Shown one piece after another: positions 1 through 12,869 of a stretch of 64,000 bases of DNA (position 1 is its first letter; each line of letters begins with the position of its first letter). The DNA is from Schistocerca nitens (Eukaryota > Arthropoda > Insecta > Orthoptera > Acrididae). The notes below the pieces were generated by a model, which saw only the letters and a program-made list of their open reading frames with translations, searched no databases and had not been told where the DNA came from. Made by a program: the position numbers and the translations under genes. Location: contig NC_064615.1 in NCBI RefSeq assembly GCF_023898315.1, positions 909,018,742-909,082,741 on the forward strand, written 5' to 3'.

Positions 1-3000
1 TACGTCGTAGTTAGAACAAATAAAAAAGAGTCGCTGTTACCTCGCGGGTAGTTGACCTGTTATTTGCGTTACAAGGAGGTCACGTTGCAGCATTTAGTAA
101 TAACGCTAGTGCGAACCAACCCCACGCCAGCTATCGCCGTAATACCAGTTCCTGGGTTGCAGATGCAAACGGCAGCCACCATTCTTACTCACGGAGAACA
201 TTTGACAATTTAGGGACTCATAAAATTGGCCGCGACGCGCAGCGGCCGTTCTTGTTCCCCGAAAAACGTTCCAGTAATTACTCCGACTGGCAGTGAGCCA
301 CCGGGCAGAAACTGCCGTGCCAAGCGTCCGAGCTCTTCAGTCCATCGACCTCCTCGTGTCGACTCATATGAAACGGTTGCCCTTCGCCGAGAAATATATT
401 GCGGACTGAATTCCAGGAATGGCTTATTTCTCGTCAACTGCATAAAGAGTTAATCGAAAGAGCATAGAACTGAAAACGCTACGTATTTGCGAAAACCTGT
501 TTATCTACAGTTATATTGATATTACCGTGTGACAGTGGCAAGCATTCCAAATATTGCTTAATTTGCTTCTAGCTTAATATCGATGGAGACTACGGATGTC
601 ACTGATATAATGCTTCTGTCTCCTGCACGGATGAAGTTTATTAGTTCTCTCACTGAAGTCATAAAACGAAATAGAAGCTAAGTATTTGAAAGCCTACCTT
701 TTTCTGTACCAAATTTCTACTTAAGTATCATTGACCATAGAAGCGCGTCTCTCGTTATCAACGTCTTGGATATTGTGAGCACTTGTGTGCGAGACAAACG
801 ACTTATTCATCAAGACCAGGTTTTCAAAATAAGCGACTAACGACGGAAATATTCTGTTACCAACAAGCTAAATGCAAATATTTGTATTTATTAATATGAT
901 TTCAACTTTTCCTTCTTCGAAGCTCCTCTTAGGCAAAAAAAGATTCGGAGAGCAAAGAGTTGAAATCCAACTAATAAATAGTAATGTATTTTTTTAGAAA
1001 GCTTCCAACTAATTGAGACTGATTTCTCGTCTTGTATAATGAAACGTAACACATACCGCTATCTAGTGGCATTTGCACGTAGGTAGCCATTATCTTATCC
1101 GTTTAACTGTTCCCTTTTCTCCTCCTATCCGCTAACTTTTCATTTATTGAGATTTATCCTCACATTATAGGCTGAGCGATGAGAAATGTGATTGTCATAT
1201 ATCAGTTTTCTATCTTCACTAGCGAATCCGGCTTCTCCCATCTCCTTGTCATGTAGCCTTATTTATTGTTAATGCAAACGAAACCTTAATGGGGAACGGA
1301 TGTCGCCTAAAACGAATGGGTAAATGGTTGGTTTCACTGTTATAAGTGGTATTGAAGAGACTTTTCCAGCTGCTGGGTCTGTTAGGGTAGTAGCGTCGAT
1401 ATCAGTGTTCATCATAATTTTAGTCTGTGAGTGGATAGGCTTATAAAGTTTTGGACGATTTATATTTTAATGCTCAGCTGGTAAGCCATAAACACAACTT
1501 TCCTGTTCTCTGTAAAACCGACAACGAGCAAGAAAACAAGCAGAGAATTTTCGCAACATAGCACAGCCGGGTACTGCATTTTCTCTCTCGCAGTCAATTT
1601 TAACACGATACCTGTGCATTATTATTTCAAAAATACATACAGCACACAAATACTGTGTCCATTCTCAAATTATGTTAGTGTATCCTATAAAAATTTGAAA
1701 TATATAGGTCAAGATATCTTCGAGAGTTTTGGTGACAACATTAATCAAAGATTTTATTTTATTTAGCAAGATGACGGAAGATACCTTAATGTCATATAAC
1801 GCTGTGGCTAAACGTAGACACCCACTTCATGATAAAATTTTGCAAAAACTGATGCTAATTCAGCAAGAGTAACCCTGTTATCCCATTCCCGACTTTACAA
1901 AACCGTAAAGTTACGAAAGTTTAACAAGTTCTGTATAACAAATGTATCGTTAAATTATTGACTTATTGTTTTTCCCGTTATCAATGGCATTCAAAAGTCC
2001 TCTCACGAGGGATTGTAACACTGTCTAAAAGACGAAACTTTACAGCACATTTCGTGCAGATTGTTCCCCACAGCTGCTAAATTGAAAAAAGTGACTTTTA
2101 CGGACCACCTAGACCTGATGATAAAATAAATCTTTAGAGACTAGCAGTTTCGACCAAATGAGCGTAAAACTATTTACATCAGTACAGCTCTTACTGTGGT
2201 GTCACGCACGAGCAGGAAAAATGTAGATATGCTGTGTACTACGACTATTTAATATAGAACCTGAGTACAGACAGTCGATTGATGGTATTTAACTGTTTCA
2301 ATGCATTTTCCTGTGGACCGCAGATTCAGTCAAACAAGGTGTCTTTTCTATTTATTTTTATTCTTGGTGTATTTTAACTCCTGACGCCGCAGTAAGAACA
2401 AAACATACAAGCTAATTTTATATTGCCTAATGTGGTTTGGGTGATATAAGCTTGTAATAACGGAAGTTCATTTTATTTAAAGCCCATGGTGGTCCTTAAT
2501 TTCAGCTTTCTTCAAACACTGTATTTCCATTCTCTTTGCCCCACACACACATTTTGCCTCAATTCAACTTTTTGTGTTGTTGAGAATAAAGTGTGAAATG
2601 GTCTCGAGCGGACTGAACCATCTAAAAGTATGTTGGATAATTAATTCAAATTGTACACTGAACGTTATTATTCTCTTTTCTGTGTCCAGCCATCTCCAAT
2701 GATCTCGACGTCAATGGGACTTTAAACCCTAATCTTCCTTCCTCATTGTGCGTCGACGTTTTTTCTGTTTTTAATGCGTGCTGCCCTTGTGATAGATTAC
2801 CATGGTGTCTGTTTATAAAGAGAAAAATTGGGATGGTAAATTTCCGATCCATATTGACGTCATTGTCACAGAAAATCAGCACAGCTGCACAAAGCCTGCT
2901 GGGAAGGGCAATGAAATGTTTCACCAATCAAATGAACCATGATTCAAATTATCTATTGTGGCTTAGGAAAAGTATAAGTGCGCCAAATGAAGTATGGACT

Positions 3001-3279
3001 AACAAAAACGTCAATACACTTCTGTTGTATTCTTCTTATGGTTGTGGGTAAGGGGGAATAGAGTGATACGCATATTCTAATCACTTGTATTCATTTGCAT
3101 ATCCAGTGTTGCACAATTCCAAATTAACCCAAATGAACCTTCGAGTATTTTAATGCTTCATACATAATAATGCCAACCTGTGGCAACGTCTTAATGAATA
3201 TTTAATAATGGTAGTCTGTGGCGACGCAAATGTAGTAATCTTACATCAGTGGGAAAGGGGACGGGGGGAGGGGAAGTGA
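1..3279. other. Non-coding DNA, no gene recognised
   Basis: This AT-rich stretch holds only short open frames (under about 105 codons) with no recognisable domain. I see no TSD-bounded element, microsatellite or RNA gene in it. It could be intergenic or intronic; nothing in the sequence decides. Confidence 0.6.
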
Positions 3280-3290
3280 TTAATGGAATT

Positions 3291-4732
3291 GTTGTTGTGG
3301 TCTTCAGTCCTGAGACTGGTTTGATGCAGCTCTTCACGCTACTCTATCCTGTGCAAGGTTCTTCATCTCCCAGTACCCACTGCAGCCTACATACTTCTGA
3401 ATCTGCTTAGTGTATTCATCCCTTGGTCGCCCTGTACGATTTTTACCCTCGACGCTGCCCTCCAGTACAAAATTTGTGATCCCTTGATGCCTCACAACAT
3501 GTCCTACCAACCGATCCCTTCTTCTAGTCAAGTTGTGCCACAAACTCCTCTTCTACCCAATCCTATTCAGTACCTCCTCATTAGTTATGTGATCTACCCA
3601 TCTAATCTTCAGCATTCTTCTGTAGCACCACATTTCGAAAGCTTCTATTCTCTTCTTGTCCAAACTAGTTATCGTCCACGTTTCACTTCCATACGTGGCT
3701 ACACTCCATACATATACTTTCAGAAACGACTTCCTGACACTTAAATCTATACCCGATGTTAACAAATTTCTCTTCTTGAGAAACGCTTTCCTTGCCATTG
3801 CCAGTCTACATTTTATATCCTCTCTACTTCGACCATCATCAGTTATTTTGCTCCCCAAATAGCAAAAGTCCTTTACTACTTTAAGTGTCTCATTTCCTAA
3901 TCTAATTCTCTCAGCATCACCCGACTTAATTCGACTGCATTCCATTATCCTCGTTTTGCTTTTGTTGATGTTCATCTTATATCCACCTTTCAAGACACTG
4001 TCCATTCCATTGAACTGCTCTTCCAAGTCCTTTGCTGTCTCTGACAGAATTACAGTGTCATCGGCGAACCTCAAAGTTTTTATTTCTTCTCCATGGATTT
4101 TTATACCTACTCCGAACAACATCGGGGAGAGACTACAACCCTGTCTCACTCCCTTCCCCACCACTGCTTCCCTTTCGTGTCCCTCGACTCTTATAACTGC
4201 CATCTGGTTTTTGTGCAAATTGTAAATAGCCTTTCGCTCCCTGTATTTTACCCCTGCCACCATTAGAATTTGAAAGAGAGTATTCCAGTCAACATTGTCA
4301 AAAGCTTTCTCTAAGTCTACAAATGGTAGAAACGTAGGTTTGCCTTTCCTTAATCTTTCTTCTGAGATATGTAAGTCGTAAGGTCAGTATTTCCTCACGT
4401 GTTCCAACATTTCTACGGAATCCAAACTGATCTTCCCCGAGGTCGGCTTCTATAAGTTTTTCCATTTTCCTATAAGGAATTCGTGTTAGTATTTTGCAGC
4501 CGTGGCTTATTAAACTAATAGTTCGGTAATTTTCACATCTGTCAACGCCTGCTTTCTTTGGGATTGGAATTATTATATTCTTCTTTAAGTCTGAGGGTAT
4601 TTCGCCTGTCTCATACATTTTGCTCACCAGATGGTAGAGTTTTGTAAGGACTGGCTCTCCCAAGGCTGTCAGTAGTTCTAATGGAATGTTGTCTACTCCC
4701 GGGGCCTTGTTAAGACTCAGGTCTTTCAGTGC
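3291..4732 (-). mobile_element. RTE-like LINE, 5'-truncated copy 1 (dead)
   Basis: The minus strand encodes the C-terminal part of an endonuclease/reverse transcriptase LINE. Visible pieces are the thumb-like ENYRTISLISH region, a GVRQGCSLSPMLF block, the catalytic FADD motif near 4060 and the long C-terminal tail (AMARKAFLKKRN, YGSETWT, EMWCYRRML). The reading frame is broken between 4263 and 4298 and again in the tail. Compared with the full-length copy at 8350-11634 it lacks 15 residues (NLYIEQAVKETKEKF) just before GVGIKIHGEE, an in-frame 45-bp deletion. The element is cut off at its 5' end near 4732. It ends at 3291 in the GTTGTT tail shared by the family. Flanks TTAATGGAATT (3280-3290) and TTAATAGAATT (4733-4743) look like an 11-bp target-site duplication with one mismatch. 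Assignment to the RTE/BovB group is inference from gene order and motifs. Confidence 0.88.
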
Positions 4733-5301
4733 TTAATAGAATTATTGAAAGTATTATGTAGGACTATTGTAGGTAATACTTCACACCTGTTGCAACTTTT
4801 GGAGGCCAACTGTCCAAGACTTCACAAAGAAAATCTTCATAGTGGAGGCTCTGAGATGGTGGTATTATAAACTGACTCGAAATTCTGAACGTCTCATGGG
4901 AGAGCAGCTTGGTCTCTGGCTGAAATACTGCCACGGTAATCTGTGGTATCGCCAATGGCCCTCGCCTGTGGCTGGGTATTGGATGGCCCGAATATTTTCT
5001 TAATCGTCCAAATGCATCAGATCATATGGTGGCTGAGGCTGGCGGATCTGCAGTTGAAGTTATGAAGTAGAAGTTATGACATGGGGTGATTTCTGTATAA
5101 TTGCGTCCGACAAAGAAACTTCACTTCGCCGCGTTTTTTGATATAAGCTTAATCTGACTGGCTGGGCTGTGAATCTTGCAAGCTCTCACCGATCGCAAGT
5201 CTCTCTAGAGAGCTCATGTCCCCTTGTATTGGCTGTGTTTGATGTGGTTAATCAGCGACCTCCATTCTACTGTTATCCTTTGAAAAAGGTCGTCCTAGCA
5301 A

Positions 5302-5303
<2 letters not shown>

Positions 5304-5335
<32 letters not shown>
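5304..5335. repeat. (CT)n microsatellite
   Basis: An uninterrupted run of CT dinucleotides about 32 bp long. Confidence 0.95.
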
Positions 5336-5338
<3 letters not shown>

Positions 5339-6179
5339 ATCCAGTGAGACAGCTACCATCTGGCACTGTTCTGCTCCTTGTCTGTCTGGGTACAGTTTAG
5401 ATGAACTAACGTTCAGAGTTTTCACACCTGTAAACAATGTTTCTTGTAAGAGCTGTGCGTTTGGCTCCGTCTCTAGCTTTTCAAAGGGCTAACTTAAGGT
5501 ACTTCACCTACAAGATATGGAGCTCCAGCATGTGTCCCAATCATTGGCTTTCTACTTTCGATGGACAATAATACCCCTTTTTAAAGTTCTTCCTCACTAC
5601 CACTCGTAAAACATTTGCTCAGGCGGTGACTGTAGGACGTCCTAGCTCTTTTCTACCTGCACGACAGCACTCTGGAGTGTCTTTGGGGAGCGTGTGGGCC
5701 GGCTGCAACATTGACTTTTCCGTCACTGGCCTTTTCAGAAGGGCGCAGCAGGGGGCCTGAATGTTCCGGCGTTCGGCTCTGCTCCTGTGTAGGCCCGTAT
5801 GCCCCAAAACGTTCTCTCTTATTTCCAGCCAGCATGCAAACCTGTTTTAGGTTATTACAAAAGCTGACGATCACATGTACACTTAATATTCAAATCATTT
5901 CTCCAACTGCAGTCAATTACTTAGATCAAGGGTGTGCATAATTTGAATTTATGCGTATCTGCATATGATGTGCGACCGCTCTGAAAACCGTCCTGCAACA
6001 TTTTAATTAGCTCGCCGTAAAGAATACTAGCACCTTAAGAGATATCATGCTAATAACGTGCTACACATGATAATGTCCACATTTAGGCAAGAAAAAGTGT
6101 CCACAAGTTTCCTCTGGTATCCCATATCCAACTGAAGACACTCCATTATTATTACATCACACACAGCAAGTTTCAACGA

Positions 6180-6600
6180 TCTTTAATGTGACGTTCCACC
6201 CACTTTCCCAAATAGTTCCAGACATTTTATGTGAATTAAGATCAGGTACCCAACTCCGAATGTCCAATGCATGTAGTTTCCTTAGCAGTGTCCCGTTGGA
6301 AGCCGATTGACACTGTCCTGCAGTCACTGAGATTAGCAATTTCCGTCGTGATGAATGCGATTGTCATTGACAAACGTGACTCTCGTCCCCGGGCCCTATC
6401 GGTTAGGATCATTTTACGACCACTATTGATACGCCATGGTGAATGGCTGCGAATCCTTGTAGACACGTTGGACAATCCACGTTGAAGCACCAACTAGTCG
6501 AGCAACTACGTTCACGGTGATGTCACGGTCGCCTCCATACAGGATAGGTCTCTTCAACTATTCTGCCGGTTTTCCAAGTCGACCCACCTTATTCAGCTGA
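6180..6600 (-). pseudogene. Possible DNA-transposon transposase relic, N-terminal part
   Basis: Read on the minus strand in patched frames, this stretch gives a helix-turn-helix-like peptide (VARLV/GAST/IVQRVYKDSQPF). The remainder is rich in stops. The order resembles the DNA-binding end of Tc1-type transposases, but no DDE residues or terminal repeats were found. It could equally be another repeated family. The call rests on weak peptide resemblance and should be treated as tentative. Confidence 0.25.
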
Positions 6601-8349
6601 TTGCATACAACAACTGACGGGAACATACACATAACTTCTCTGGCAGTGATTCACGTCAGTGGACGGATGGTTGAACGACCACGTGGTACAAAGCCTACAG
6701 CACTTACAAATCTCCAAACCGACCAGTGTGCTCCTTTAGGGGGACAACAATATTTTTGTCTGGTGACCTGATATTGTGTAATATCTTGTTTCTGGATTTC
6801 CTCCACTTGGTCAACAAAGATACTTCCAAGTACACACCGCAACAGCCAGTAAATAGGCTTAGTGTGCTTCTGCCCTTGTCTGATGGATCACTTACATACA
6901 GAGTGTTAAAGATATAAGTGCAGATACTGTGATCATTGATACCTAAATATGTGCCCACTTCAGTGTGTTAGGTATTTTTTCTGAGCCTAACAGTGTTCGC
7001 GCAAACACGTCTCATAATTTACTACCTGATGTTTTCTGCACGGTCGTAACTGCACCATTTAGTGGACTACGTAAGAAAGTATAGATAACCGTTTTGCGTA
7101 CACATTTCAAAATTTGATCTGCTACCCAGGGGAAAATAAGCATTAATAGTTTGTTATTGCCACACGTACTTAGAGGTCCTAATCAATCTAAAGCTATAAT
7201 TAATAGTCTGCAAATGAAGTAAACACTGATGTAATGTTTTTCAGTACACTGTTCTCAGTCCTAAAGATAATTTGTAAGGTTTCTGTTTTAGTTCATGTTC
7301 ATCTTTCTGAGTAGATGCCGATAACACAGCAGACTGAAGTGCTAGATAGCGAAACCGTTTTCTCTGTCTTCTTTCCAATACTGTTTCTACTGCACCTATT
7401 TTTTTCTCGGTTAAAATCGGTAACGTACTTGCCACACCATGGGAGCAACGGGCCAGAGTTCCTTCTGGTGGAATGGGAGCTGTCTACGGGGATATTGCTT
7501 CTCCTACAGCATTGGTGACAGCTTTTGTGTATGTGAAATACCCTGTATTACAGGCAGGATAAAGAGACGCAATAATAAATCGAGATCGGTGGGTATTTCA
7601 GTGCATTTTCTTTATCGTCTTCCAAGCCTCTTGTAAACACAATTGTTCATTACTTTCTTACTGTTATCATTGTAAAAATGATGTCCATCTCGCGTTTCGC
7701 TCTTCCTGGTGGTCTCTATTCAACATTAAACTATCTTCTTTGGCCAACGTTGGTCATAAATGTTCACACGAGCCTAACGATATTGTTTTTTGGTGTTGTC
7801 GTCCGACCTCATATTTGTTCTTTCTTCTTCGTTAGTCTTTTTCTCAAATCATGATATCCCCTCTCCCACATCAGCCAATGTACCATCATTCAATATCGAT
7901 AATTTCGATCCGTAGCATAAGGCGAGTGCAGCCATTATGTTACCCATTTATTTTGTTCTGAGATGTTCTTCTAGCAAAAGAAGGATTCAGACAAGTTATT
8001 GCTCTTTTTTTCGACACATTTTTGTCAATATACGCCGAAAAATATATTTTTCTTGGCTGATGTATTGCCTCATTATTGATACATGTTTAAAACAAGGTGT
8101 CAGTATTCAGTTTCGGATATCTGGTTTTTTTTATAACTTATCTGAAGTCCCTCTTTTCTGATACCCCCGGTGTAAACGTCGTATCATAAACTCGTATCGC
8201 TCTTGTGTTAATGCGAGTTGATCACCTTTGGAATGTAATGATAACGATTGTACCTGATTGATCCTAATATCTCCATAGTTGGTCTTCGGTTTCCGGATAG
8301 CCGCTTCAGCAGAACAAACTGAACAAAATGGACGACATACTGAGACGAT

Positions 8350-11300
8350 CTTCCCCCATGAACCATGGACCTTGCTGTTGGTGGGGAGGCTTGCGTGCCT
8401 CAGCGATACAGATGGCCGTACCGTAGGTGCAACCAAAACGGAGGGGTATCTGTTGAGAGGCCAGACAAACATGTGGTTCCTGAAGAGGGGCAGCAGCCTT
8501 TTCAGTAGTTGCAGGGGCAACAGTCTGGATGATTGACTGATCTGGCCTTGTAACATTAACCAAAACGGCCTTGCTGTGCTGGTACTGCGAACGGCTGAAA
8601 GCAAGGGGAAACTACAGCCGTAATTTTTCCCGAGGACATGCAGCTTTACTGTATGATTAAATGATGATGGCGTCCTCTTGGGTAAAATATTCCGGAGGTA
8701 AAATAGTCCCCCATTCGGATCTCCGGGCGGGGACTACTCAGGAGGATGTCATTATCAGGAGAAAGAAAACTGGCATTCTACGGATCGGAGCGTGGAATGT
8801 CAGATACCTTAATCGGGCAGGTAGGTTAGAAAATTTAAAAAGGGAAATGGATAGGTTAAAGTTAGATATAGTGGGAATTAGTGAAGTTCGGTGGCAGGAG
8901 GAACAAGACTTTTGGTCAGGTGATTACAGGGTTATAAATACAAAATCAAATAGGGGTAATGCAGGAGTAGGTTTAATAATGAATAAAAAATAGGAGTGCG
9001 GGTTAGCTACTACAAACAGCATAGTGAACGCATTATTGTGGCCAAGATAGATACGAAGCCCATGCCTACTACAGTAGTACAAGTTTATATGCCAACTAGC
9101 TCTGCAGATGATGAAGAAATTGATGAAATGTATGACGAGATAAAAGAAATTATTCAGGTAGTGAAGGGAGACGAAAACTTAATAGTCATGGGTGACTGGA
9201 ATTCGTCAGTAGGAAAAGGGAGAGAAGGAAACATAGTAGGTGAATATGGATTGGGGGGAAGGAATGAAAGAGGAAGCCGCTTTGTAGAATTTTGCACAGA
9301 GTATAACTTAATCATAGCTAACACTTGGTTCAAGAATCATAAAAGAAGGTTGTATACCTGGAAGAATCCTGGAGATACTAAAAGGTATCAGATAGATTAT
9401 ATAATGGTAAGACAGAGATTTAGGAAGCAGGTTTTAAATTGTAAGACATTTCCAGGGGCAGATGTGGATTCTGACCACAATCTATTGGTTATGAACTGCA
9501 GATTGAAACTGAAGAAACTGCAAAAAGGTGGGAATTTAAGGATATGGGACCTGGATAAACTGAAAGAACCAGAGGTTGTAGAGAGTTTCAGGGAGAGCAT
9601 AAGAGAACAATTGACAGGAATGGGGGAAAGAAATACAGTAGAAGAAGAATGGGTAGCTCTGAGGGATGAAGTAGTGAAGGCAGCAGAGGATCAAGTAGGT
9701 AACGAGACGAGGGCTAATAGAAATCCTTGGGTAACAGAAGAAATATTGAATTTAACTGATGAAAGGAGAAAATATAAAAATGCAGTAAATGAAGCAGGCA
9801 AAAGGGAATACAAACGTCTCAAAAATGAGATCGACAGAAAGTGCAAAATGGCTAAGCAGGGATGGCTAGAGGACAAATGTAAGGATGTAGAGGCTTTTCT
9901 CACTAGGGGAAAGATAGATACTGCCTACAGGAAAATTAAAGAGACCTTTGGAGAGAAGAGAACCACTATGAATATCAAGAGCTCAGATGGCAACCCAGTT
10001 CTAAGCAAAGAAGGGAAGGCAGAAGGGTGGAAGGAGTATATAGAGGGTTTATACAAGGGCGATGTACTTGAGGACAATATTATGGAAATGGAAGAGGATG
10101 TAGATGAAGATGAAATGGGAGATAAGATACTGCGTGAAGAGTTTGACAGAGCACTGAAAGACCTGAGTCGAAACAAGGCCCCGGGAGTAGACAACATTCC
10201 ATTAGAACTACTGATGGCCTTGGGAGAGCCAGTCATGACAAAACTCTACCATCTGGTGAGCAAGATGTATGAGTCAGGCGAAATACCCACAGACTTCAAG
10301 AAGAATATAATAATTCCAATCCCAAAGAAAGCAGGTGTTGACAGATGTGAAAATTACCGAACTATCAGTTTAATAAGTCACAGCTGCAAAATACTAACGC
10401 GAATTCTTTACAGACGAATGGAAAAACTGGTAGAAGCGGACCTCGGGGAAGATCAGTTTGGATTTCGTAGAAATTTTGGAACACGTGAGGCAATACTAAC
10501 CTTACGACTTATCTTAGAAGAAAGATTAAGGAAAGGCAAACCTACGTTTCTAGCATTTGTAGACTTAGAGAAAGCTTTTGACAACGTTAACTGGAATACT
10601 CTCTTTCAAATTCTGAAGGTGGCAGGGGTAAAATACAGGGAGCGAAAGGCTATTTACAATTTGTACAGAAACCAGATATCAGTTATAAGAGTCGAGGGGC
10701 ATGAAAGGGAAGCAGTGGTTGGGAAAGGAGTGAGACAGGGTTGTAGCCTCTCCCCGATGTTATTCAATCTGTATATTGAGCAAGCAGTAAAGGAAACAAA
10801 AGAAAAATTCGGAGTAGGTATCAAAATTCATGGAGAAGAAGTAAAAACTTTGAGGTTCGCCGATGACATTGTAATTCTGTCAGAGACAGCAAAGGACTTG
10901 GAAGAGCAGTTGAACGGAATGGACAGTGTCTTGAAAGGAGGATATAAGATGAACATCAACAAAAGCAAAACGAGGATAATGGAATGTAGTCGAATGAAGA
11001 CAGGTGATGCTGAGGGAATTAGATTAGGGAATGAGACACTTAAAGTAGTTAAGGAGTTTTGCTATTTAGGGAGTAAAATAACTGCTGATTGTTGAAGTAG
11101 AGAGGATATAAAATGCAGACTGGCAATGGCAAGGAAATCGTTTCTGAAGAAGAGAAATTTGTTAACATCGAGTATAGATTTAAGTGTCAGGAAGTCGTTT
11201 CTGAAAGTATTTGTATGGAGTGTAGCCATGTATGGAAGTGAAACATGGACGATAACCAGTTTGGACAAGAAGAGAATAGAAGCTTTCGAAATGTGGTGCT

Positions 11301-11634
11301 ACAGAAGAATGCTGAAGGTAAGGTGGGTAGATCACGTAACTAATGAGGAGGTATTGAATAGGATTGGGGAGAAGAGAAATTTGTGGCACAACTTGACTAG
11401 AAGAAGGGATCGGTTGGTAGGACATGTTTTGAGGCATCAAGGGATCACAAATTTAGCATTGGAGGGCAGCTTGGAGGGTAAAAATCGTAGAGGGAGACCA
11501 AGAGATCAATACACTAAGCAGATTCAGAAGGATGTAGGTTGCAGTAGGTACTGGGAGATGAAGAAGCTTGCACAGGATAGAGTTGCATGGAGAGCTGCAT
11601 CAAACCAGTCTCAGGACTGAAGACCACAACAACA
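8350..11634 (+). mobile_element. RTE-like LINE, full-length copy 2
   Basis: This is a 3285-bp non-LTR retrotransposon bounded by an exact 11-bp target-site duplication, ACTGAGACGAT, at 8339-8349 and 11635-11645. It has a leader of about 300 bp, one long coding region for an apurinic-type endonuclease plus reverse transcriptase, and a short 3' tail ending ACCACAACAACAAC. The single ORF, small size and short repeated tail fit the RTE clade (inference). Two further copies (3291-4732 and about 42516-43532, both minus) are 5'-truncated, as expected for target-primed reverse transcription. An older relic lies at 13600-14650. The element lands inside a 102-codon antisense frame. Confidence 0.93.
8661..11620 (+). 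pseudogene. Endonuclease/reverse transcriptase of RTE-like LINE, two lesions
   Basis: The protein would nick target DNA and copy its own RNA there. The endonuclease begins at 8775 (ILRIGAWNVRYL, then ISEVRWQ). It continues in the 8996-11095 frame with GDWN at residues 66-69, IDYIMV at 133-138 and SDH at 159-161. The reverse transcriptase shows FVDLEKAFDN (motif A Asp at residue 523) and FADD (Asp 623 and 624), followed by the long C-terminal tail to 11620. Lesion one is a frameshift in an A-run at about 8985-8991 (MNKK then stop), repairable by one extra A. Lesion two is a TGA at 11093-11095 where the sibling copies have DGRSRED. Otherwise about 970 codons are open, so the copy looks young but inactive. 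Motif assignments are seen; the enzymatic role is family knowledge. Confidence 0.9.
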
Positions 11635-11645
11635 ACTGAGACGAT

Positions 11646-11976
11646 GTCGCAAACATCTTGTGTAATAAATAAATCGTGATTATTTTGATTCTCGCTGACT
11701 CTACGCAGTATTATCTCTTTAAGCTTCCATTTCATTTGGTGCAAATGACCATCAGCAAGTAGAAAAAATCAGTCAAATTTATTCCTAATGGAATTTTAAA
11801 AATGGCATAGAGAAAGTACCTGGCCTCTCTCACAAATTAGATTGTTCGTTGAAGAGCAACGTGATACTGCATTTGAGCCAAGGCAGTCATCTCTATTTTA
11901 CACACGTTTTTTTCTTTTTTTTCTAGATGTGGGTACTTGGTAGAAATAGCCAGTCAGAACAGTGGATCACTGTAGA
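11646..11976. other. Non-coding DNA between LINE and SINE
   Basis: Apart from the end of the split antisense frame (to 11735), nothing is recognised here. Confidence 0.5.
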
Positions 11977-12076
11977 AAAAAATGGCTCTGAGCACTATGG
12001 GACTTAACTTCTGAAGTCATCAGTCCCCTAGAACTTAGAACCCCTTAAACCTAACTAACCTACGGACATCACACAC
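11977..12076 (-). mobile_element. tRNA-derived SINE family A, 5'-truncated
   Basis: A 100-bp 3' fragment of the SINE family present in fuller form at 30438, 35694, 41939 and 60795. It has the shared tail (GGCTCTGAGCACTATGGGAC on the plus strand) but lacks the tRNA-like head. An exact 11-bp duplication, ATCACTGTAGA, flanks it at 11966-11976 and 12077-12087, showing it inserted already truncated. Confidence 0.88.
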
Positions 12077-12639
12077 ATCACTGTAGACTGGTCAAAACAC
12101 TACCGTCAGTCGACGACATACAACACATATTCTGCACATACGCTTGTAATTCACTCTGAAACCCAACACGAAATGAAGGTACACCTGCAAGCACAGTATA
12201 AAATACTGGAATTTACTGATGTAATTGATCTGTAATTCTTCTCTGTACCTATTCAGATATGATAAGTTGTTTCCCCTGTGAAACAGGCCACAATAATGTC
12301 TCTTAATGAGGTGTGCCTGCATCACCGAGTGGTATACTGCTTCGCAGTTGAGTGACGCGACTGCACTGAGATTTTCACATGGTTTCTGGGTCATTATTTT
12401 TCATTTGATCATACAGAAAGAAAACAGAAATCAGCAACTTACCAAGAAATGGCACGACTAAAAGGTACACCGCTGACATGTCTACTACACGTGGACCACG
12501 AGAAACATTTCTGAATAACTTGGAGAGCAGTATTTTCGCCAGTATGATTTCCGCTGTTCCACCAGCCTGCCTCTACAAAATCGCAGTGTCTTATGCATTG
12601 CGTGGGGCGGCGGTTCAAATACTGTGTTCGACGTGAAAG

Positions 12640-12735
12640 ACCTCCGTAGTTTCCCCAAACTGCTTCAAACAATTATTGGGACGATTCCTTTGAAATAGAC
12701 ACGGCCGATTTTCTTCCCCATCCTTGTGCGCGGTC
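12640..12735 (+). repeat. Relic of SINE family B
   Basis: The stretch containing TTTCCCC, CCTTTGAAATAGACACGGCC and TTCTTCCCCATCCTT parallels the body of the SINE at 30821-31027 (TTTCCC, CCTCTGAAAGGTCACGGCC, CTTCCTTCCCCATCCTT). It is diverged and lacks the tRNA-like head. Confidence 0.4.
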
Positions 12736-12869
12736 TCCAGTGGCCTTTCGGTTTTCTGGATGTTAAATCCTAAGCTATCTTCGTGCTTTTATTACTTTGA
12801 CGTGATTAATTGTGCAGGAATGTATCGAGCATATTCCGAACCACCATCTCCACTTGTTTTTGAAATGCT

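Larger units (their letters stand above)
4744..8130. other. Non-coding DNA with microsatellite and weak relic
   Basis: No gene is recognised. A CT microsatellite lies at 5304-5335 and a possible antisense transposase relic at about 6180-6600. The remainder is short open frames without visible domains. Confidence 0.55.
8131..11735 (-). pseudogene. Unrecognised 102-codon frame split by a LINE insertion
   Basis: Minus-strand segments 11646-11735 and 8131-8349 lie in the same frame. They join into one open frame of 102 codons plus stop if the LINE at 8350-11634 and one copy of its 11-bp TSD are removed. The N-terminal segment begins MKWKLKEIILRRVSENQ and the C-terminal segment contains AAIRKPKTNYGDIRINQV and ALTQERYEFMIRRL. 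The frame crosses the insertion point between IVS and VCRPFC. A CxxC-like CSVC pair is present at the junction. No family was recognised. Upstream of the ATG the frame stays open for about 13 more codons before a stop. It may be a fragment of an older element, a retrocopy or a chance frame. What is seen is the frame continuity; coding status is inference. Confidence 0.35.

Noticed and set aside
210..453. Overlapping 75- and 77-codon frames on both strands
   Set aside because: They mirror each other in a GC-richer patch, show no domain and lack any supporting context.
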